Shown here piece after piece: positions 44,201 to 54,900 of a stretch of 64,000 nt of DNA (within the stretch, counting starts at the first letter, position 1; each line of letters opens with the position of its first letter). A program made the translations under genes and the position numbers. The stretch spans positions 310,001 through 374,000 of the forward strand of contig MU839838.1 of assembly GCA_030411725.1 (NCBI GenBank). Direction: 5' to 3'. The notes beneath the pieces were generated by a model that saw only the letters and a program-made list of their open reading frames with translations, ran no database searches and was not told where the DNA came from. This stretch comes from Echria macrotheca. Its lineage: Eukaryota > Ascomycota > Sordariomycetes > Sordariales > Schizotheciaceae.

Positions 44201-45640
44201 AACTCGCTCGTGGCTGGAAAGTGGGAATCGGCCTGTGATGCGGCGGCGGCGACAACCGGCTCTGTGTTCTCGGACACGTTTTCCAACATCCGCGTCGTGC
44301 GCGCGCTGACGCTCGAGAAGTACTTCAGCACAAAGCACACGCGCTCAGCGGCCGCTACATACCGCGTCGGCGCGAAACGTGCCGTGGCCGTCGGTCTATT
44401 CCATGGCCTGCACCAGAGCATGTCGTACTTCATCACGGCCCTGGTTTTTTTCTTCGGTGCGCGCATCCTTAGCCGCGGTGAGACGAGCGTGACGGACGTG
44501 TTGCGCGTTATGAATCTCCTGCTCTTTTCCCTGGGCACGTCAGTCGCCATGCTCGCCAACGTGCCTCAGATGGCCGCGGCCAAGGCGACGGCTGTGCAGG
44601 TGCTGCACCTTGCCCATCTTGACCGGAGCGCGAGCCACGAGGTCGGCGGCGATGAGCGCGTCGTCGCTTCACCCCTTCCCATCCGCATGACCAACTTGCG
44701 CTTTGCATATCCCTCATCGCCCGGGATGGAGGTTCTGCATAATATCAACCTCGAGATCCGTCCTGGGACATGCACAGCCATTGTCGGAGCATCAGGCTGC
44801 GGGAAGAGCACCCTCGCATCTCTCCTCCTCCGTCTCTACGCCCCACTCGAAGAGAAGCGTTATCATACACCCACCCTCCCACCCCTTGCCTTGCCGTACG
44901 AATCGCCCCGTCCACCGCCTGACCCGGCCTCAACGAGCGCACTGACCTACGCTGCTCGCCCTGCCTCGTCACTGTCCACGCCTTCCCTACGGGGCAGGAT
45001 GGCCTACGTCCCGCAGCAGCCATTCCTCTTCCCCACTTCCATCAGGGAGAACATCACCTACGGACTGCACGACTCCTCGCCCCTCCGCGCCCAGGCGTTC
45101 ATCGAGGATGCGACCCGCGCCGTGGGAATCCACGACTTTATCGTGTCCCTGCCGCGTGGATATGAGACGTCGGTAGGAGAGGGCGGCCAGGCCCTAAGCG
45201 GCGGGCAGATGCAGCGTGTTGCGCTGGCACGGGCTATTCTCAGGAGGCCGGACGTGCTGGTCCTGGATGAGCCGACTAGTGCGCTGGATGCGGCGGGCGC
45301 GGAGGCGATCAGGGGTTTGATTCAGGGGCTCGTGAGTGAGGGGAGGATGGCGGTGGTGGTGGTTACGCATAGTAAGGAGATGATGCGGGCTGCTGGGGAG
45401 GTGGTTATGGTTGAGGGAGGGCGCGTTGTGGAGATGGGGGAGTATGAGGAGCTGGCTGGTAGGGGTGGGAGGTTTGCGCAGTTGGTCGGGGGTGGGGTTT
45501 GGGTTGGACCGTCTGAGGTTGGGAAGGAGAGGAAGAAGAAGGGGAGGGGCAGAGAGGAGGCGTTGAGGCAGTTGCAGGGGGATGATGAGGAGGACGACAA
45601 AGGAAAGAGGGAAGTGATGTTTAGGGAGGTGAGGTATTGA
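41224..45640 (+). CDS. STE6: full-size ABC transporter, STE6 (a-factor exporter) type
   Basis: Exons 41224-41729, 41777-42446 and 42491-45640 join across introns of 47 and 44 bases to give 1441 residues. The layout is TMD1-NBD1-TMD2-NBD2 (ABCB/MDR type). TMD1 includes LPIVVCAFVTAALVAGARTAYAV. NBD1 has Walker A GRSGSGKST (about 422), signature LSGGQRQR (about 529) and Walker B VLILDEVTSGLD. A Ser/acid-rich linker precedes TMD2. NBD2 has GASGCGKST (about 1157), LSGGQMQR (about 1293) and VLVLDEPTSALD, so both ATP sites look intact. NBD2 contains an unusual Pro-rich insertion after Walker A (PTLPPLALPYESPRPPP). The overall sequence resembles fungal Ste6 proteins, which export the farnesylated mating pheromone. 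An alternative start is the ATG at 41263. Substrate assignment is from resemblance only; a multidrug or lipid role cannot be excluded. Confidence 0.82.
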
Positions 45641-45910
45641 TGAGTAGCTCCGATGGGGACAAGGGTGAGTGTCATTCATGACAGGGCGGCTTAGCTGCTG
45701 ATTCGACCGGGTTGTATACGGCAGTCAGGGGTCACGATTCAGGGGTTTGTTTACATCTTCTCTGCGAACGACCCAACCGCATACAGATAACCCACCGCCA
45801 TATCTAACACCCCTGACAGTACTTGTCTACAATTGCAAACCTGTCCGTGAACCGTTAGCCATCTCCGAGCTGAAAGCCACTCCAACGAGATCCCTGTCTA
45901 GCACCGAAAC

Positions 45911-46843
45911 TTACTGGTCCCATATCGGCCCGCCGGGAATGGTATAATTCTGTCAGCCCGTTAACGACCATATCGCCTTCTGCTGTCCAAATACCTACCG
46001 TCGTGTTCTGATACTTCTCCGCGTAGATATTAATCTTTATGGACGGATCTGTCCATCATCAGCACTTCCCCATCCATTTCTTCTGAGACGTAAAACTCAC
46101 CATCCTCCTCATACGCCCCCGGAAACCTCTTCCAAAACCCATCCGGCGGCAGCACCCCATTGTCATCTTCTTTAGTAATATTCAAATGCGCACACTCCGG
46201 ATAAAACTGTGGCTTCTCCTCGACATGGATGCTCAAAATCTCATGTCTGACAAGGTACATGCCCGGCTTCAGGATCCGCGGAATCACCACCGGCCACTCA
46301 TCGGGCTCGCCATCCCACTTTTGGAATTGCTTCTGGTACCAAGTCCCCTCGACCAGATTCCCCTCCAACAACCCGGCCTCCCAGATCTTGAACCATCCGA
46401 TCTGGTTCACGTCGACATCGGCACAGGAACCAGTGGGACACGGCGCGAGCCAGACACTCATCGGCCCGACGGGGTGCAGCCAGTACCAGTATATCGCCGT
46501 CAGGATGTCCCCGACCCGGATGGGGATGGACGACATCCCCGGGGAGGGGGTGCCGGGCGTGTTGCACGCCAGAAAGGGGGATGACACAGAGAACACCGGG
46601 TCGATGGTGGACCAGACGCGTTGGACCATCCAGGGTTGGCCGATTTGTTCGGTGGATTGTTCGCTCGGGTCAAATCTACATTGTCAGTTGCTGATGTCGA
46701 GGTAGGCGGGGCAGAGGAAGAAAGAGTTATTACCCGCGGTACCAAGTCCCGTCCACGGTGTAGTTCGCCAGCCCGCCGTGGGCGGCGGCCATCCCCAGGA
46801 CCGCCAAGAGCGCCAAGAGCGGCGGGAGAATCGCGGCGGCCAT
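45911..46843 (-). CDS. AA9 lytic polysaccharide monooxygenase
   Basis: Four exons, 46843-46734, 46675-46101, 46048-45999 and 45949-45911, join across introns of 58, 52 and 49 bases to give 257 residues. The signal peptide (ILPPLLALLAVLGMAAA) ends so that the mature protein begins with His22, the copper-ligating N-terminal histidine of AA9 enzymes. The second ligand is His104 in WLHPVGPMSVWLAPC. The axial region has RHEILSIH (His187) followed by PQFYPEC with Gln193 and Tyr195; the gap between this His and Gln is shorter than usual for the family. Further hallmarks are CNTPGTPSPG, AGLLEG and a C-terminal IPGGPIWDQ. No CBM1 is attached. These enzymes oxidatively cut cellulose or hemicellulose outside the cell. 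The gene is divergent from a CE15 esterase. Confidence 0.93.
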
Positions 46844-48331
46844 TGTTGGTCTTGGAAACCGACGATTGGGTGGCATCGGGGGTGTTGGGTGGTATATCAC
46901 TGCAGTTCGGATCGGTGTGCTAAGTCACCGACGCATACTGGACAGACATAGCACCGCAAATGTGATCTAGGTACTTGATGAGAATATGGTTCTCGCGGAC
47001 GTGATACTACCCCAAGCTCCGGAGGCTCGTGTCCCCGCATTAATCTACATGTTTAACAAGAGCCCTGGTGCTATATGCATGGTAGTATACTCGCCGACTG
47101 CCGTCCCCGCAGCAGCCATCGGCTCGGGAACCGAAGCGGAGAGGGTGTGGGAGCCGGAGAAATCTCGAGGAAGCGAATTCGACTGCTGGGCGGTTGTCCA
47201 AAGCCTCGCGTGGTCTCGTCACCGAACAGGACAGCTCGAAAAAGTCCGGAGACGTATACTTGACAAACAAAAGAACTGGGATCGTTCCTGTCATTAGCTC
47301 CAGGAGTCTGGTCGCTAGACCCTCAACCTCAAATCCGGGAGACAGCCTCACGACCACTCTATGCGCCCCACTGAACCTGTCAACGGATACTTGGCGCTGG
47401 TTCCGCTGTCGCTTTTGCCGGGTATGCCTCCGCACGTCCGTCAACGTCATGGAGACGAACCACCAGCGAAGTCACAAAGAAGCAATATGAGGGCCAAGGC
47501 CTCGATATTCAAAGTCACCGCACAGACACATCGGGCATGTCAAGCCGATTGCCATTGTTGCGCATGGTACACCGAGGATCACATGGTGGTCTGGGGAGAA
47601 ACAGAGGTGGGCAAGGTGGGGCTGGAGAAAGAGGAAAAAGTCGAGAAGCAAAAAAGAAGCCTACCCAGACGGCTACTCCCCACATACCGCCCTTTTAGAT
47701 CGGGTCCCGGCTGAGTGAGGGTGTATCCGGTACGACAGGCCCCGTTTCGCGGGCTGCCAATCGGCATGGAAACTGGGTCCCGAAAGGGATCGCCTCAGCA
47801 GGACCGGCGCGTTTCACCCCCAATGCGGCGGAAAATATCCATATTGCCAGTTTTTCCTCCAATCCCGTCCAGGCAAGCCACAACGACAGGAAACTTGTAT
47901 GAGCATGCCAAGTAGAGAAAGGGGGAAAGACGACGCCGTACTACGGCGTGTGTCAGGGACGGACGTACTCCGACTGGTCCGATCGTTCAGGAACAATACC
48001 ACAGGCTGGTCATTCGGGCGCGGTCCGAGATGGACTATGCGGGGTGGGATGGGTGGTCGGTCCTCCAAGACGAACAACGAGCCTCACTTGTGACTCCCGC
48101 TCCCCAGGGCGTTCTGTGCCAGGACATCGGTACCACTTGACAACACCATATGAGTCGGCCACGATTAATTACTTCCGGCAAAGCACCACCACAGCCGGTG
48201 ATATTGCGGGCAGGCACGCCTCCGGCCGCCCGGAGCCCGTGACCGTATAAGATGGGAGCACGGGAGGCGGTCAGCTCGTCCGACGTATCGTTGCTCACCA
48301 CCATTCGAGATCTGTCCGTCCCCTCAGCACC
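46844..48331. promoter_or_regulatory. shared upstream region of divergent AA9 and CE15 genes
   Basis: The 1.49 kb between the two ATGs contains no supportable gene. A TATA-like TATAA at 48246-48250 is 82 bases before the CE15 ATG. CreA-type consensus hexamers occur at 47591-47596 (CTGGGG) and 47616-47621 (GTGGGG), but such hexamers are frequent by chance. A minus-strand frame at 47450-47040 was rejected. Confidence 0.45.
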
Positions 48332-49519
48332 ATGGTCCATTTGCCGTCCGCCCTGTTGGTAGCCGGCGCGGCTTTCGCCGTGGCCGCACCCGCCAGCGAG
48401 ATCTTTGAGCGTCAGACGTGCCAGACGTCGTCCAGCTACCCGACCGTCAACGTGGCAAAGCTCCCCGACCCGTTCACCACTGCGAGCGGCGCGAAGGTGG
48501 CGACCAAGGCCGATTTCGAGTGTCGCCGCGCCGAGATCAGTAAGATGCTGCAGCAGTACGAGCTCGGGACGTACCCGCCGCCGGCCGACAAGGTCGAGGG
48601 CACGCTCTCGGGCACCGGCATCACGGTCAAGGTGACGGTCGGCAGCAAGTCGATCAGCTACTCGGCATCCATCAAGAAGCCGAGCGGAGGAAGCGGTCCC
48701 GGCCCGGCCATCATCACCATCGGCGGCTCGTCGCTTCCCATCCCGAGCGGCGTCGGTACCATCAACTTCGGCAACGATGCCTTCGCGCAGCAGACGGGCA
48801 GCTCGTCTCGCGGCAAGGGCCTGTTCTATGACCTGTTCGGAAGCTCCCACTCGGCCGGTGCTCTGACTGCGTGGGCGTGGGGTGTCGACCAGCTCATCAC
48901 GGCGCTCGAGCAGGTGGGCGACGCGTCAGGCATCGATACGAAGCGGCTGGGCGTGACGGGCTGCTCGCGGAACGGCAAGGGCGCCTTCATCACGGGCGCG
49001 CTGGTCAACCGCATCGCGTTGGTGCTCCCGCAGGAGTCGGGCTCGGGAGGGGCGGCGTGCTGGCGCATCAGCGACCAGCAGAAGAGCGCGGGCAAGAACA
49101 TCCAGACGGCGGGGGAGATCATCGGCGAGAACGTGTGGTTCTCCAAGAACTTTGACCCCTACGTCAAGTCGACGTCGACCATGCCGACCGACCACCACAT
49201 GCTGGCGGCGCTGACGGTGCCGCGCGGGCTGATCGCCTTCGAGAACGACATCGACTGGCTCGGGCCCGTGGCGACGACGGGCTGCATGAAGGCGGCCCGG
49301 CTGATCTACAAGGCGTACGGCGTGCCGACCAACATGGGCTTCTCGCTCGTCGGCGGCCACAGCCATTGCCAGTTTCCCAGCGCGCAGAACGCCGAGCTGA
49401 CGGCCTACATCAACTACTTTCTGCTCAAGACCGGCTCGGCCCCGGCCGAGGTCGAGCGGAGTTCGGCCAGCGTCGATGTCAGCAGCTGGGCCCCGTGGAC
49501 GGTCCCAACCCTTACGTAA
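48332..49519 (+). CDS. 4-O-methyl-glucuronoyl methylesterase (CE15 glucuronoyl esterase)
   Basis: A single exon encodes 395 residues. The secreted enzyme cuts ester bonds between lignin alcohols and 4-O-methyl-glucuronic acid on xylan. A signal peptide (LLVAGAAFAVAAPAS) and a mature start near CQTSSSYPTVN are clear. The catalytic triad is visible as Ser212 in the CE15 motif GCSRNGKGA, Glu235 in PQESGSGGAACW and His345 in GGHSHCQF. Other signatures are LPDPFTT, FECRRAEI, YDLFG, AWAWGVD and FENDIDWLGP. From memory, sequence and triad spacing (offset by one) are very close to the StGE2 enzyme of a thermophilic Sordariales fungus. No cellulose-binding module is present. It is divergent from the AA9 gene, so co-regulation on lignocellulose is plausible. 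Confidence 0.96.
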   Translation: MVHLPSALLVAGAAFAVAAPASEIFERQTCQTSSSYPTVNVAKLPDPFTTASGAKVATKADFECRRAEISKMLQQYELGTYPPPADKVEGTLSGTGITVKVTVGSKSISYSASIKKPSGGSGPGPAIITIGGSSLPIPSGVGTINFGNDAFAQQTGSSSRGKGLFYDLFGSSHSAGALTAWAWGVDQLITALEQVGDASGIDTKRLGVTGCSRNGKGAFITGALVNRIALVLPQESGSGGAACWRISDQQKSAGKNIQTAGEIIGENVWFSKNFDPYVKSTSTMPTDHHMLAALTVPRGLIAFENDIDWLGPVATTGCMKAARLIYKAYGVPTNMGFSLVGGHSHCQFPSAQNAELTAYINYFLLKTGSAPAEVERSSASVDVSSWAPWTVPTLT

Positions 49520-50716
49520 GGGTTTGGAGGCGGTTGTGATGTTGATGGAGTGTAACTTTTTCCGGGGTTCTTTGGGGAGTGTATCAAGATGCCATCGCGC
49601 AATGTAAATATGGGATAACGAATGTTTCCGCGCGTATTTCCGTATTTCCGGGGAAATCCATTGACGTGAACGTGATGATGGAGCGAAATGAACTGCAACT
49701 GCCGGGTGTGTACTGTGTAGAGGGTAGCGTATTCTGGCCATTGCTGGCGATGGATCGGAGTGCGAGGTGTTGGGGAAGGAGAGATCGAAGCGAGCGGCGG
49801 GGTTGGTCCATATCAACGCCAAGACTTTGCCAAGACCACACCATCCACCACAACCGCATCTCTGTAACTTCACCATCAGGAAATAATCGGGTTTAGAAAA
49901 CCCGTTCGGCTCTCAGCGTCTATGCAACGCATTGTCCACTCACAGGGCGCGCCTTGGCGACCTTTCACTGACGCCATCAACTAGCCCCGCCGACCCATCA
50001 TCCTCCCCGACCGACTTCACTCCACCGACCACCTCGACGATCTGCACCAACACCCTCCCGCACCCGTCAAGCGTCTGTGTCTTGACAGCACGACATGCCG
50101 TGCGACTGCCGCTTCGACTGGTCTGGGGCGGGACGAGCATGGCTGCAGATAGGCGCGAGTAAATGACGGAGTGGGAGGAGGAGAGGCAAAGACGCCATGA
50201 CGAGATAAGCTTCTTCTCCCGGGACACATACCGCCACCCTGTCCCGTCTTGCCAACAGCGCCCTCTGAGACCCGGCATCCAACCGCATCAACCGCGACTC
50301 CACCGTCCGCGGAGAGCCGGTGAGCCGGCTCCGACCCTGTGACGATGCCACGACCCTAGCTTCGCCAAGCCGGCCGGCTTTAAACTACTATCGGCCTGCT
50401 TCCCACGCACATTCTTGCCCGACCTCGGATGTCTTGGTAACCCGTTTTACGCTTTAAACTTGGCATCTTGCGTATCATCTCCTGGCCTGGTTCACGCGTC
50501 TCTGCTTTTCAGACGAGTTTCGTTCAATACTCCTTTTTAGAGGGCCCTACCTACATCTCCTTTTTAGAGGAGCTCTGTTTACGTCTCCTTTTTAGAGGAT
50601 ACGACTAAACTCGACGACGCTGAGCCGCCAGAAACCGACAAACCGATCCTGGATGATCCCGAAGCAGCAGCATCTTCGTCAAATTGGGTTTGCGCTCGTT
50701 TGCAGTCCAGAACAGG
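49520..50716. other. intergenic, includes a triple repeat before the MFS gene
   Basis: This 1.2 kb holds the CE15 3' end and the MFS upstream region. Besides the triple repeat at 50530-50598, nothing is recognised; frames on either strand lack domains. Confidence 0.5.
50530..50598 (+). repeat. three copies of a 14-base motif, CTCCTTTTTAGAGG
   Basis: Identical copies start at 50530, 50557 and 50585, spaced 27 and 28 bases (about 2.6 helical turns). The spacers differ from each other, so the motif itself is what is conserved. The array ends 118 bases before the MFS ATG, so it lies in the proximal promoter or the 5' leader. Confidence 0.75.
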
Positions 50717-52821
50717 ATGGACATTCGGAGTGATGCTCGCCAATCGCCAGTTGCGGAGACAAACGGGAGGCCAACAGCAAGGCAACGGACCCAGGGCATG
50801 ATGGACGACAGCGCCGAGATCACATATCCCTACCTCACCTTCAAGACGCCACTACCAACTCCCAACGTCCCCTCAGACGCAACAGTGGAAACCCTCCAAC
50901 CGCCCGACTTGTCAAAATACACCAACCCCATCACGTGGCCCGACTCGCGCAAGTACCTGATGCTGGCGCTGTCCTGCGTCGCGACCTTCCTCACAGGCTA
51001 CACGTCCGGCTCCTACTCCCCGCCGCAATCCCTCATGCGCGAAGACCTCGGTGCCAGCTCCAACATTGCCGTGCTGACCGGCATCACATCCTTCTGCGCT
51101 GGCTTCGGATTCGCCCCCATGTTCCTCGCGCCCTTCTCCGAGATGAACGGGCGATATCCCGTCTTCGTGGTCGCCGGAATCATGTACGTCGTGTTCCAGG
51201 CCGTCTGTGGCGTCGTCCGCACACTTGCCGGCATGATCATTGCCAGGCTGTTTGTCGGCATCGGCGCCTCTGTTTTTAGCACCATGGTTGGGGGGGTTAT
51301 TGCGGACATGTGGTAGGTCCCCCCTCCCCATCTTGATGCACAGGCATTTCGGGAATAAACAGCAGCCCGGGAATGACTGGCTACCGACTTCCCTGACGGG
51401 CTGCCCACGGGCTACCTACTCGCCCTGATGCGACTCACATCCGCTGTATTCCCATCGGACCGGCCGGGACAAAGAGCTGACCGGTTCTAGGGAAAAGGAA
51501 GGTCGCAACACGCCGATGGCCCTGTTCAGCGGCTCTGTCCTCATTGGGACCGGCGCGGGGCCCCTTTTCGGCGCCATCATCACCCAGCGCCTGGGTCACA
51601 CTGGCACGGGAAATGGGGCCGCCTGGAAGTGGGTGTTCTGGCACCAGGTCATCACCAGCGCCGTCTGCATTGTGATTTTGGTCTTCTTCTTCAAAGAAAG
51701 CAGGGGGTCGGTGCTGTTATCCCGAAAAGCTAGGGCCCTGAACAAATGGTACGAGCAGCGCGAGGAGCAGGGCTACTATGGCGTCTGGATCGATGAGGAG
51801 CAGTCTTCTGATATGTCCGAACTCTCGACGGCCGAGCCAAGTTCGGACGAGGAAAAGGGGACGATGCGCCAACCCGGCCCGACGGCGAGCCTGCGACGCA
51901 TCCGCTGGATCGTGAAGGAGGACGAGGAGCGCTCGTCACTTGTCAAGATGATCACCATCTCGGTCTGCCGGCCTTTCCATTTGCTGTTTACCGAGTCGAT
52001 CGTCTTCTTCTTCTCGCTGTGGGTGTCATTCGCCTGGGGCGTTTTGTATCTGACGTTTGGCTCGATCCCGATGGTCTTCCGACGGCAATACGGGTGGGAC
52101 CTTGGACGGGGCGGTCTGGTCTTCATCGCCCTGATCGTCGGCGCAGCCATCGGGACAGGCCTTTGTATCTGGCAAGAACGAATCCTCCACCATCCCCGCT
52201 GGGCCGTGCCAACCGCTTCGTCAGGAGTGCCATCCTCCTCAACCCTCGTCGCTCCCACCGACGAACCCCTCCCCGACGGCGAAAAGTCCCAAGCGCCACC
52301 ATCTCGTTCAGAAAGGATCTGGTCCTTCATCCGCCGCCGCTTCCCCGCCGACTCCCCCGAATCCCGAATTTATTTCACCTGCGTCGTGAGCATCCTCCTC
52401 CCCATCGGCCTCTTCATCTTCGGCCTCACGGCCCGGCCGCACATCCACTGGATCGTCCCGTCGATCGGTATCGCCCTCGCGACGCTAGGGATTCTGAGCA
52501 TCTACCTCGCCATCTTCAACTACTTTGCCGACTCGTACCACCAGTTCGCGTCCTCGGCGCTGGCGGCGCAGAGTCTCTGTCGGAATCTGGTCGGGGGCGC
52601 GTTTCCGCTAGTTACGGGCCCGCTGATTGAGAATCTGGGCGAGACGAGGATGACGGTTTTGTTGGGCTGTATTGCGATTGGGCTGAGTGTTGTTCCGTGG
52701 GTCTTGGTGTTTTATGGCGATCGGATCCGGGCGAGGAGTCCTTTTGCTAGTGTGAGTTTGTCTTTAAGATTTTTGGCATTCAAGATGTGCTGACAACGAC
52801 TAGCAATTGGGTCGGCAGTGA
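50717..52821 (+). CDS. MFS transporter (DHA1-type, polyamine/drug)
   Basis: Exons 50717-51312, 51491-52751 and 52804-52821 join across introns of 178 and 52 bases to give 624 residues; the last exon adds only QLGRQ. The first ATG at 50717 is used because the open frame upstream begins with TTG; the Met at 50801 is an alternative. Twelve hydrophobic segments are expected: the first half includes YLMLALSCVATFLTGYTSGSY, NIAVLTGITSFCAGFGFAPM and VFVVAGIMYVVFQAVCG, and ARLFVGIGASVFSTMVGG. The motif EGRNTPMALFSGSVLIGTGAGPL follows the first intron and is typical of fungal DHA1 transporters. The long central loop and a loop between segments 8 and 9 are acidic and Ser-rich. The 178-base first intron is unusually long for this window. 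Substrate is unknown. Confidence 0.88.
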
Positions 52822-53251
52822 GCAAGCAAGCACCCAAGCCGGCCACCTTGGGGAGAGTCTCGGACATTTTTTTGGCGCATGGGTTGGATGATATTGCATT
52901 TAGAATATAACGGCATCGCATTTTTGGTCGGGTCTCGTATCATAACAACTGGCATATGGATGGCAATACCCTTGAAGACGGAAAACACATAGGTGAACGT
53001 GACAAAAAGAGTCAACCATCGAACAACAGCCGGCAGACGAGGTAGACAGACGAACACCAGTATGTCTGATGGCAATAGCAAATGAATATGACCAATGGGA
53101 TAAACGGGATAGTGAGTAAGCAAACGAGGAGTGGTATCATGATCTCTGCTATCCCTACCCGTGTATCATAGAAGCCAGTCCATCTTACAAACGCCATGCT
53201 TTCTATTCCCATCCCTCCGCTCATCCCAACCATCAACTCCAGTGTCCTCTC
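52822..53251. other. intergenic between convergent 3' ends
   Basis: This 0.43 kb separates the MFS gene (rightward) and the DUF1769 gene (leftward). It is probably 3' UTR sequence; nothing else was seen. Confidence 0.55.
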
Positions 53252-54519
53252 TCAGTCCACATCATCATCCCCAGTCTCAAATTTGCCTCCGTCCAACCCA
53301 ACGCCAGATAACTTCCTCCTAGCCTCATCCAGCGCCTTCTCCTCGTCGAAACTCGCCGCGTCACTCCCCGACTCGTTGTCTTTGGAGTTCACCAGCCCGC
53401 CCGACGCCTTTTTCGTAGCCTGCAGCGCAGCCGGCTTGAGCGAGCCGTCCTCGTTGACATCCTCCTTGAGATACAACGTAAAGAGGACAACCAGATAAAC
53501 CTGACCGGTGGCGCGGTTGCGGAGGACGTATCTGAGCTGGTGTGAGCGTTTTGGCCCGTTTTCCCTGTGGATTGTGTGAGATAAGAATAAGAGATGCTTT
53601 TATGGTTGCGGTTGTGTCTTTGCGTTTGCGTTTGTTCCGCTGGGTGGGTGTAGATCTAGGCTGGGGGTTTCGTGTGTACCTGTGGTCGTTGATCGGTGGG
53701 TTGATGCCCATAGGAGTCGGACATTCCTCACCACATCTATACTTCAAAACAAAACGACCGGAAAAAAAAAGGGAAAACTCACCTCAGCCCCTGCCCATCC
53801 CAATACTTCATAATCGGCAAACTAAACCCCGGCAGCCGCAACGCAAACTCCCGAAAGTCGATATACGGATTATAAAAATCCACCCCATACGTCCTCCCGC
53901 TCTCCCAAACCCACTTCTCCCGACTCTCCTCCTTCAGCGCCCACTTCATCCGCTGCCGCGCATCCTCGGGCACCCCCAACTCCTTCCTAATCCTCATCCC
54001 CTCCTCATCCCCGCCCTCCTCAACCCACAACCCCCCCTTCTCCTCATCATGCTCCGCCCTCCCATGATGAACCGCATTGAACGAGCTCAGCGCCGCCCCA
54101 TAGAGATACGGCACATCGGCATACGCATCGCCCTCGAGCCCCGGATCGATCCACCACTTGACGATATTCATCGCCGTCCCAAACCCCGGCGGCAGCCGGT
54201 CCCGGATGGGATGATCAAAGTCGTTCCCGAACTGCAGATCGCCGCCCTTGATCCCGCCGTCTTTCCCCTTCGGCGTGAACCGAAACGCGATGCTATACCG
54301 GTCCCCGTTGTACGCGTGCGGCTCCGTGTCAAAGTACGGCGACGACGGGGGCGATCCGAACGGCAGGCCGGTGTAGTCGCGCACGCGCACGTTCAGCTCG
54401 ATGTCCATGTGGTCGTGGGTGATGCGGACGGGCGTGGGTCGGTTGACGGGCACTTCGACGTGGTCGTCGAGGTTGTACGTGTGGCCGGCCGTGACGCGGA
54501 TGATGTACTTGTCGGCCAT
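53252..54519 (-). CDS. DUF1769 domain protein
   Basis: Exons 54519-53783 and 53531-53252 join across a 251-base intron (GTGAGT..CTCAG) to give 338 residues. The protein has HVEVPVNRPTPVRI, FTPKGKDGGIKGGDLQFGND, FDHPIRDRLPPGFGTAMNIV, WWIDPGLEGDAYADVPYLYG and ALSSFNAVH, the conserved block of the fungal DUF1769 family (Pfam PF08588, from memory). YNPYIDFREFALRLPGFSLPI and the C-terminal YVLRNRATGQVYLVVLFTLYL complete the domain. The last ~70 residues are acidic and disordered. The function of the family is unknown. The intron is several times longer than others here, and nothing inside it looks coding. Confidence 0.85.
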
Positions 54520-54900
54520 GGCGGACGGTGAAATGGAAGTTCAGAAAGATAAATCGCAGGCAAAAACGGTGAGGGCTGTGTTGAGGAGACAGAGAACGCG
54601 AGGCACGCGCAATTGGGCTTTGCTACAGAGTAAAGTCACCTCGTCATGGCCGATTTTTCGGCGTGTCAGTGCGCTGCAAGGTCAATGACGTCGCCACCCC
54701 TGACAGGTCGGCATGTGATTCCGTCCCAAGCGAACGGCAACGATTCGACGCACGACGCCTTCAGCGAGCCTCAGAAATGATAACACAAGCACCGAAATTC
54801 TATCGCTTTATTCTGTATACAGTGACACAGTAATGTACAGCCAGTCCAAACGCGAAGTTACAGCGCGTTCCGCTCCATTATCATCACCCGCCGAGGTTGT
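54520..54900. other. intergenic, upstream of DUF1769 gene and 3' of RPN2
   Basis: This 0.38 kb holds the DUF1769 promoter and the RPN2 3' end; no motif was recognised. Confidence 0.55.

Noticed and set aside
47040..47450. Minus-strand 136-codon ATG frame between AA9 and CE15
   Set aside because: No domain, signal peptide or splice support, and it lies in an expected promoter region; GC-rich DNA often gives such frames.
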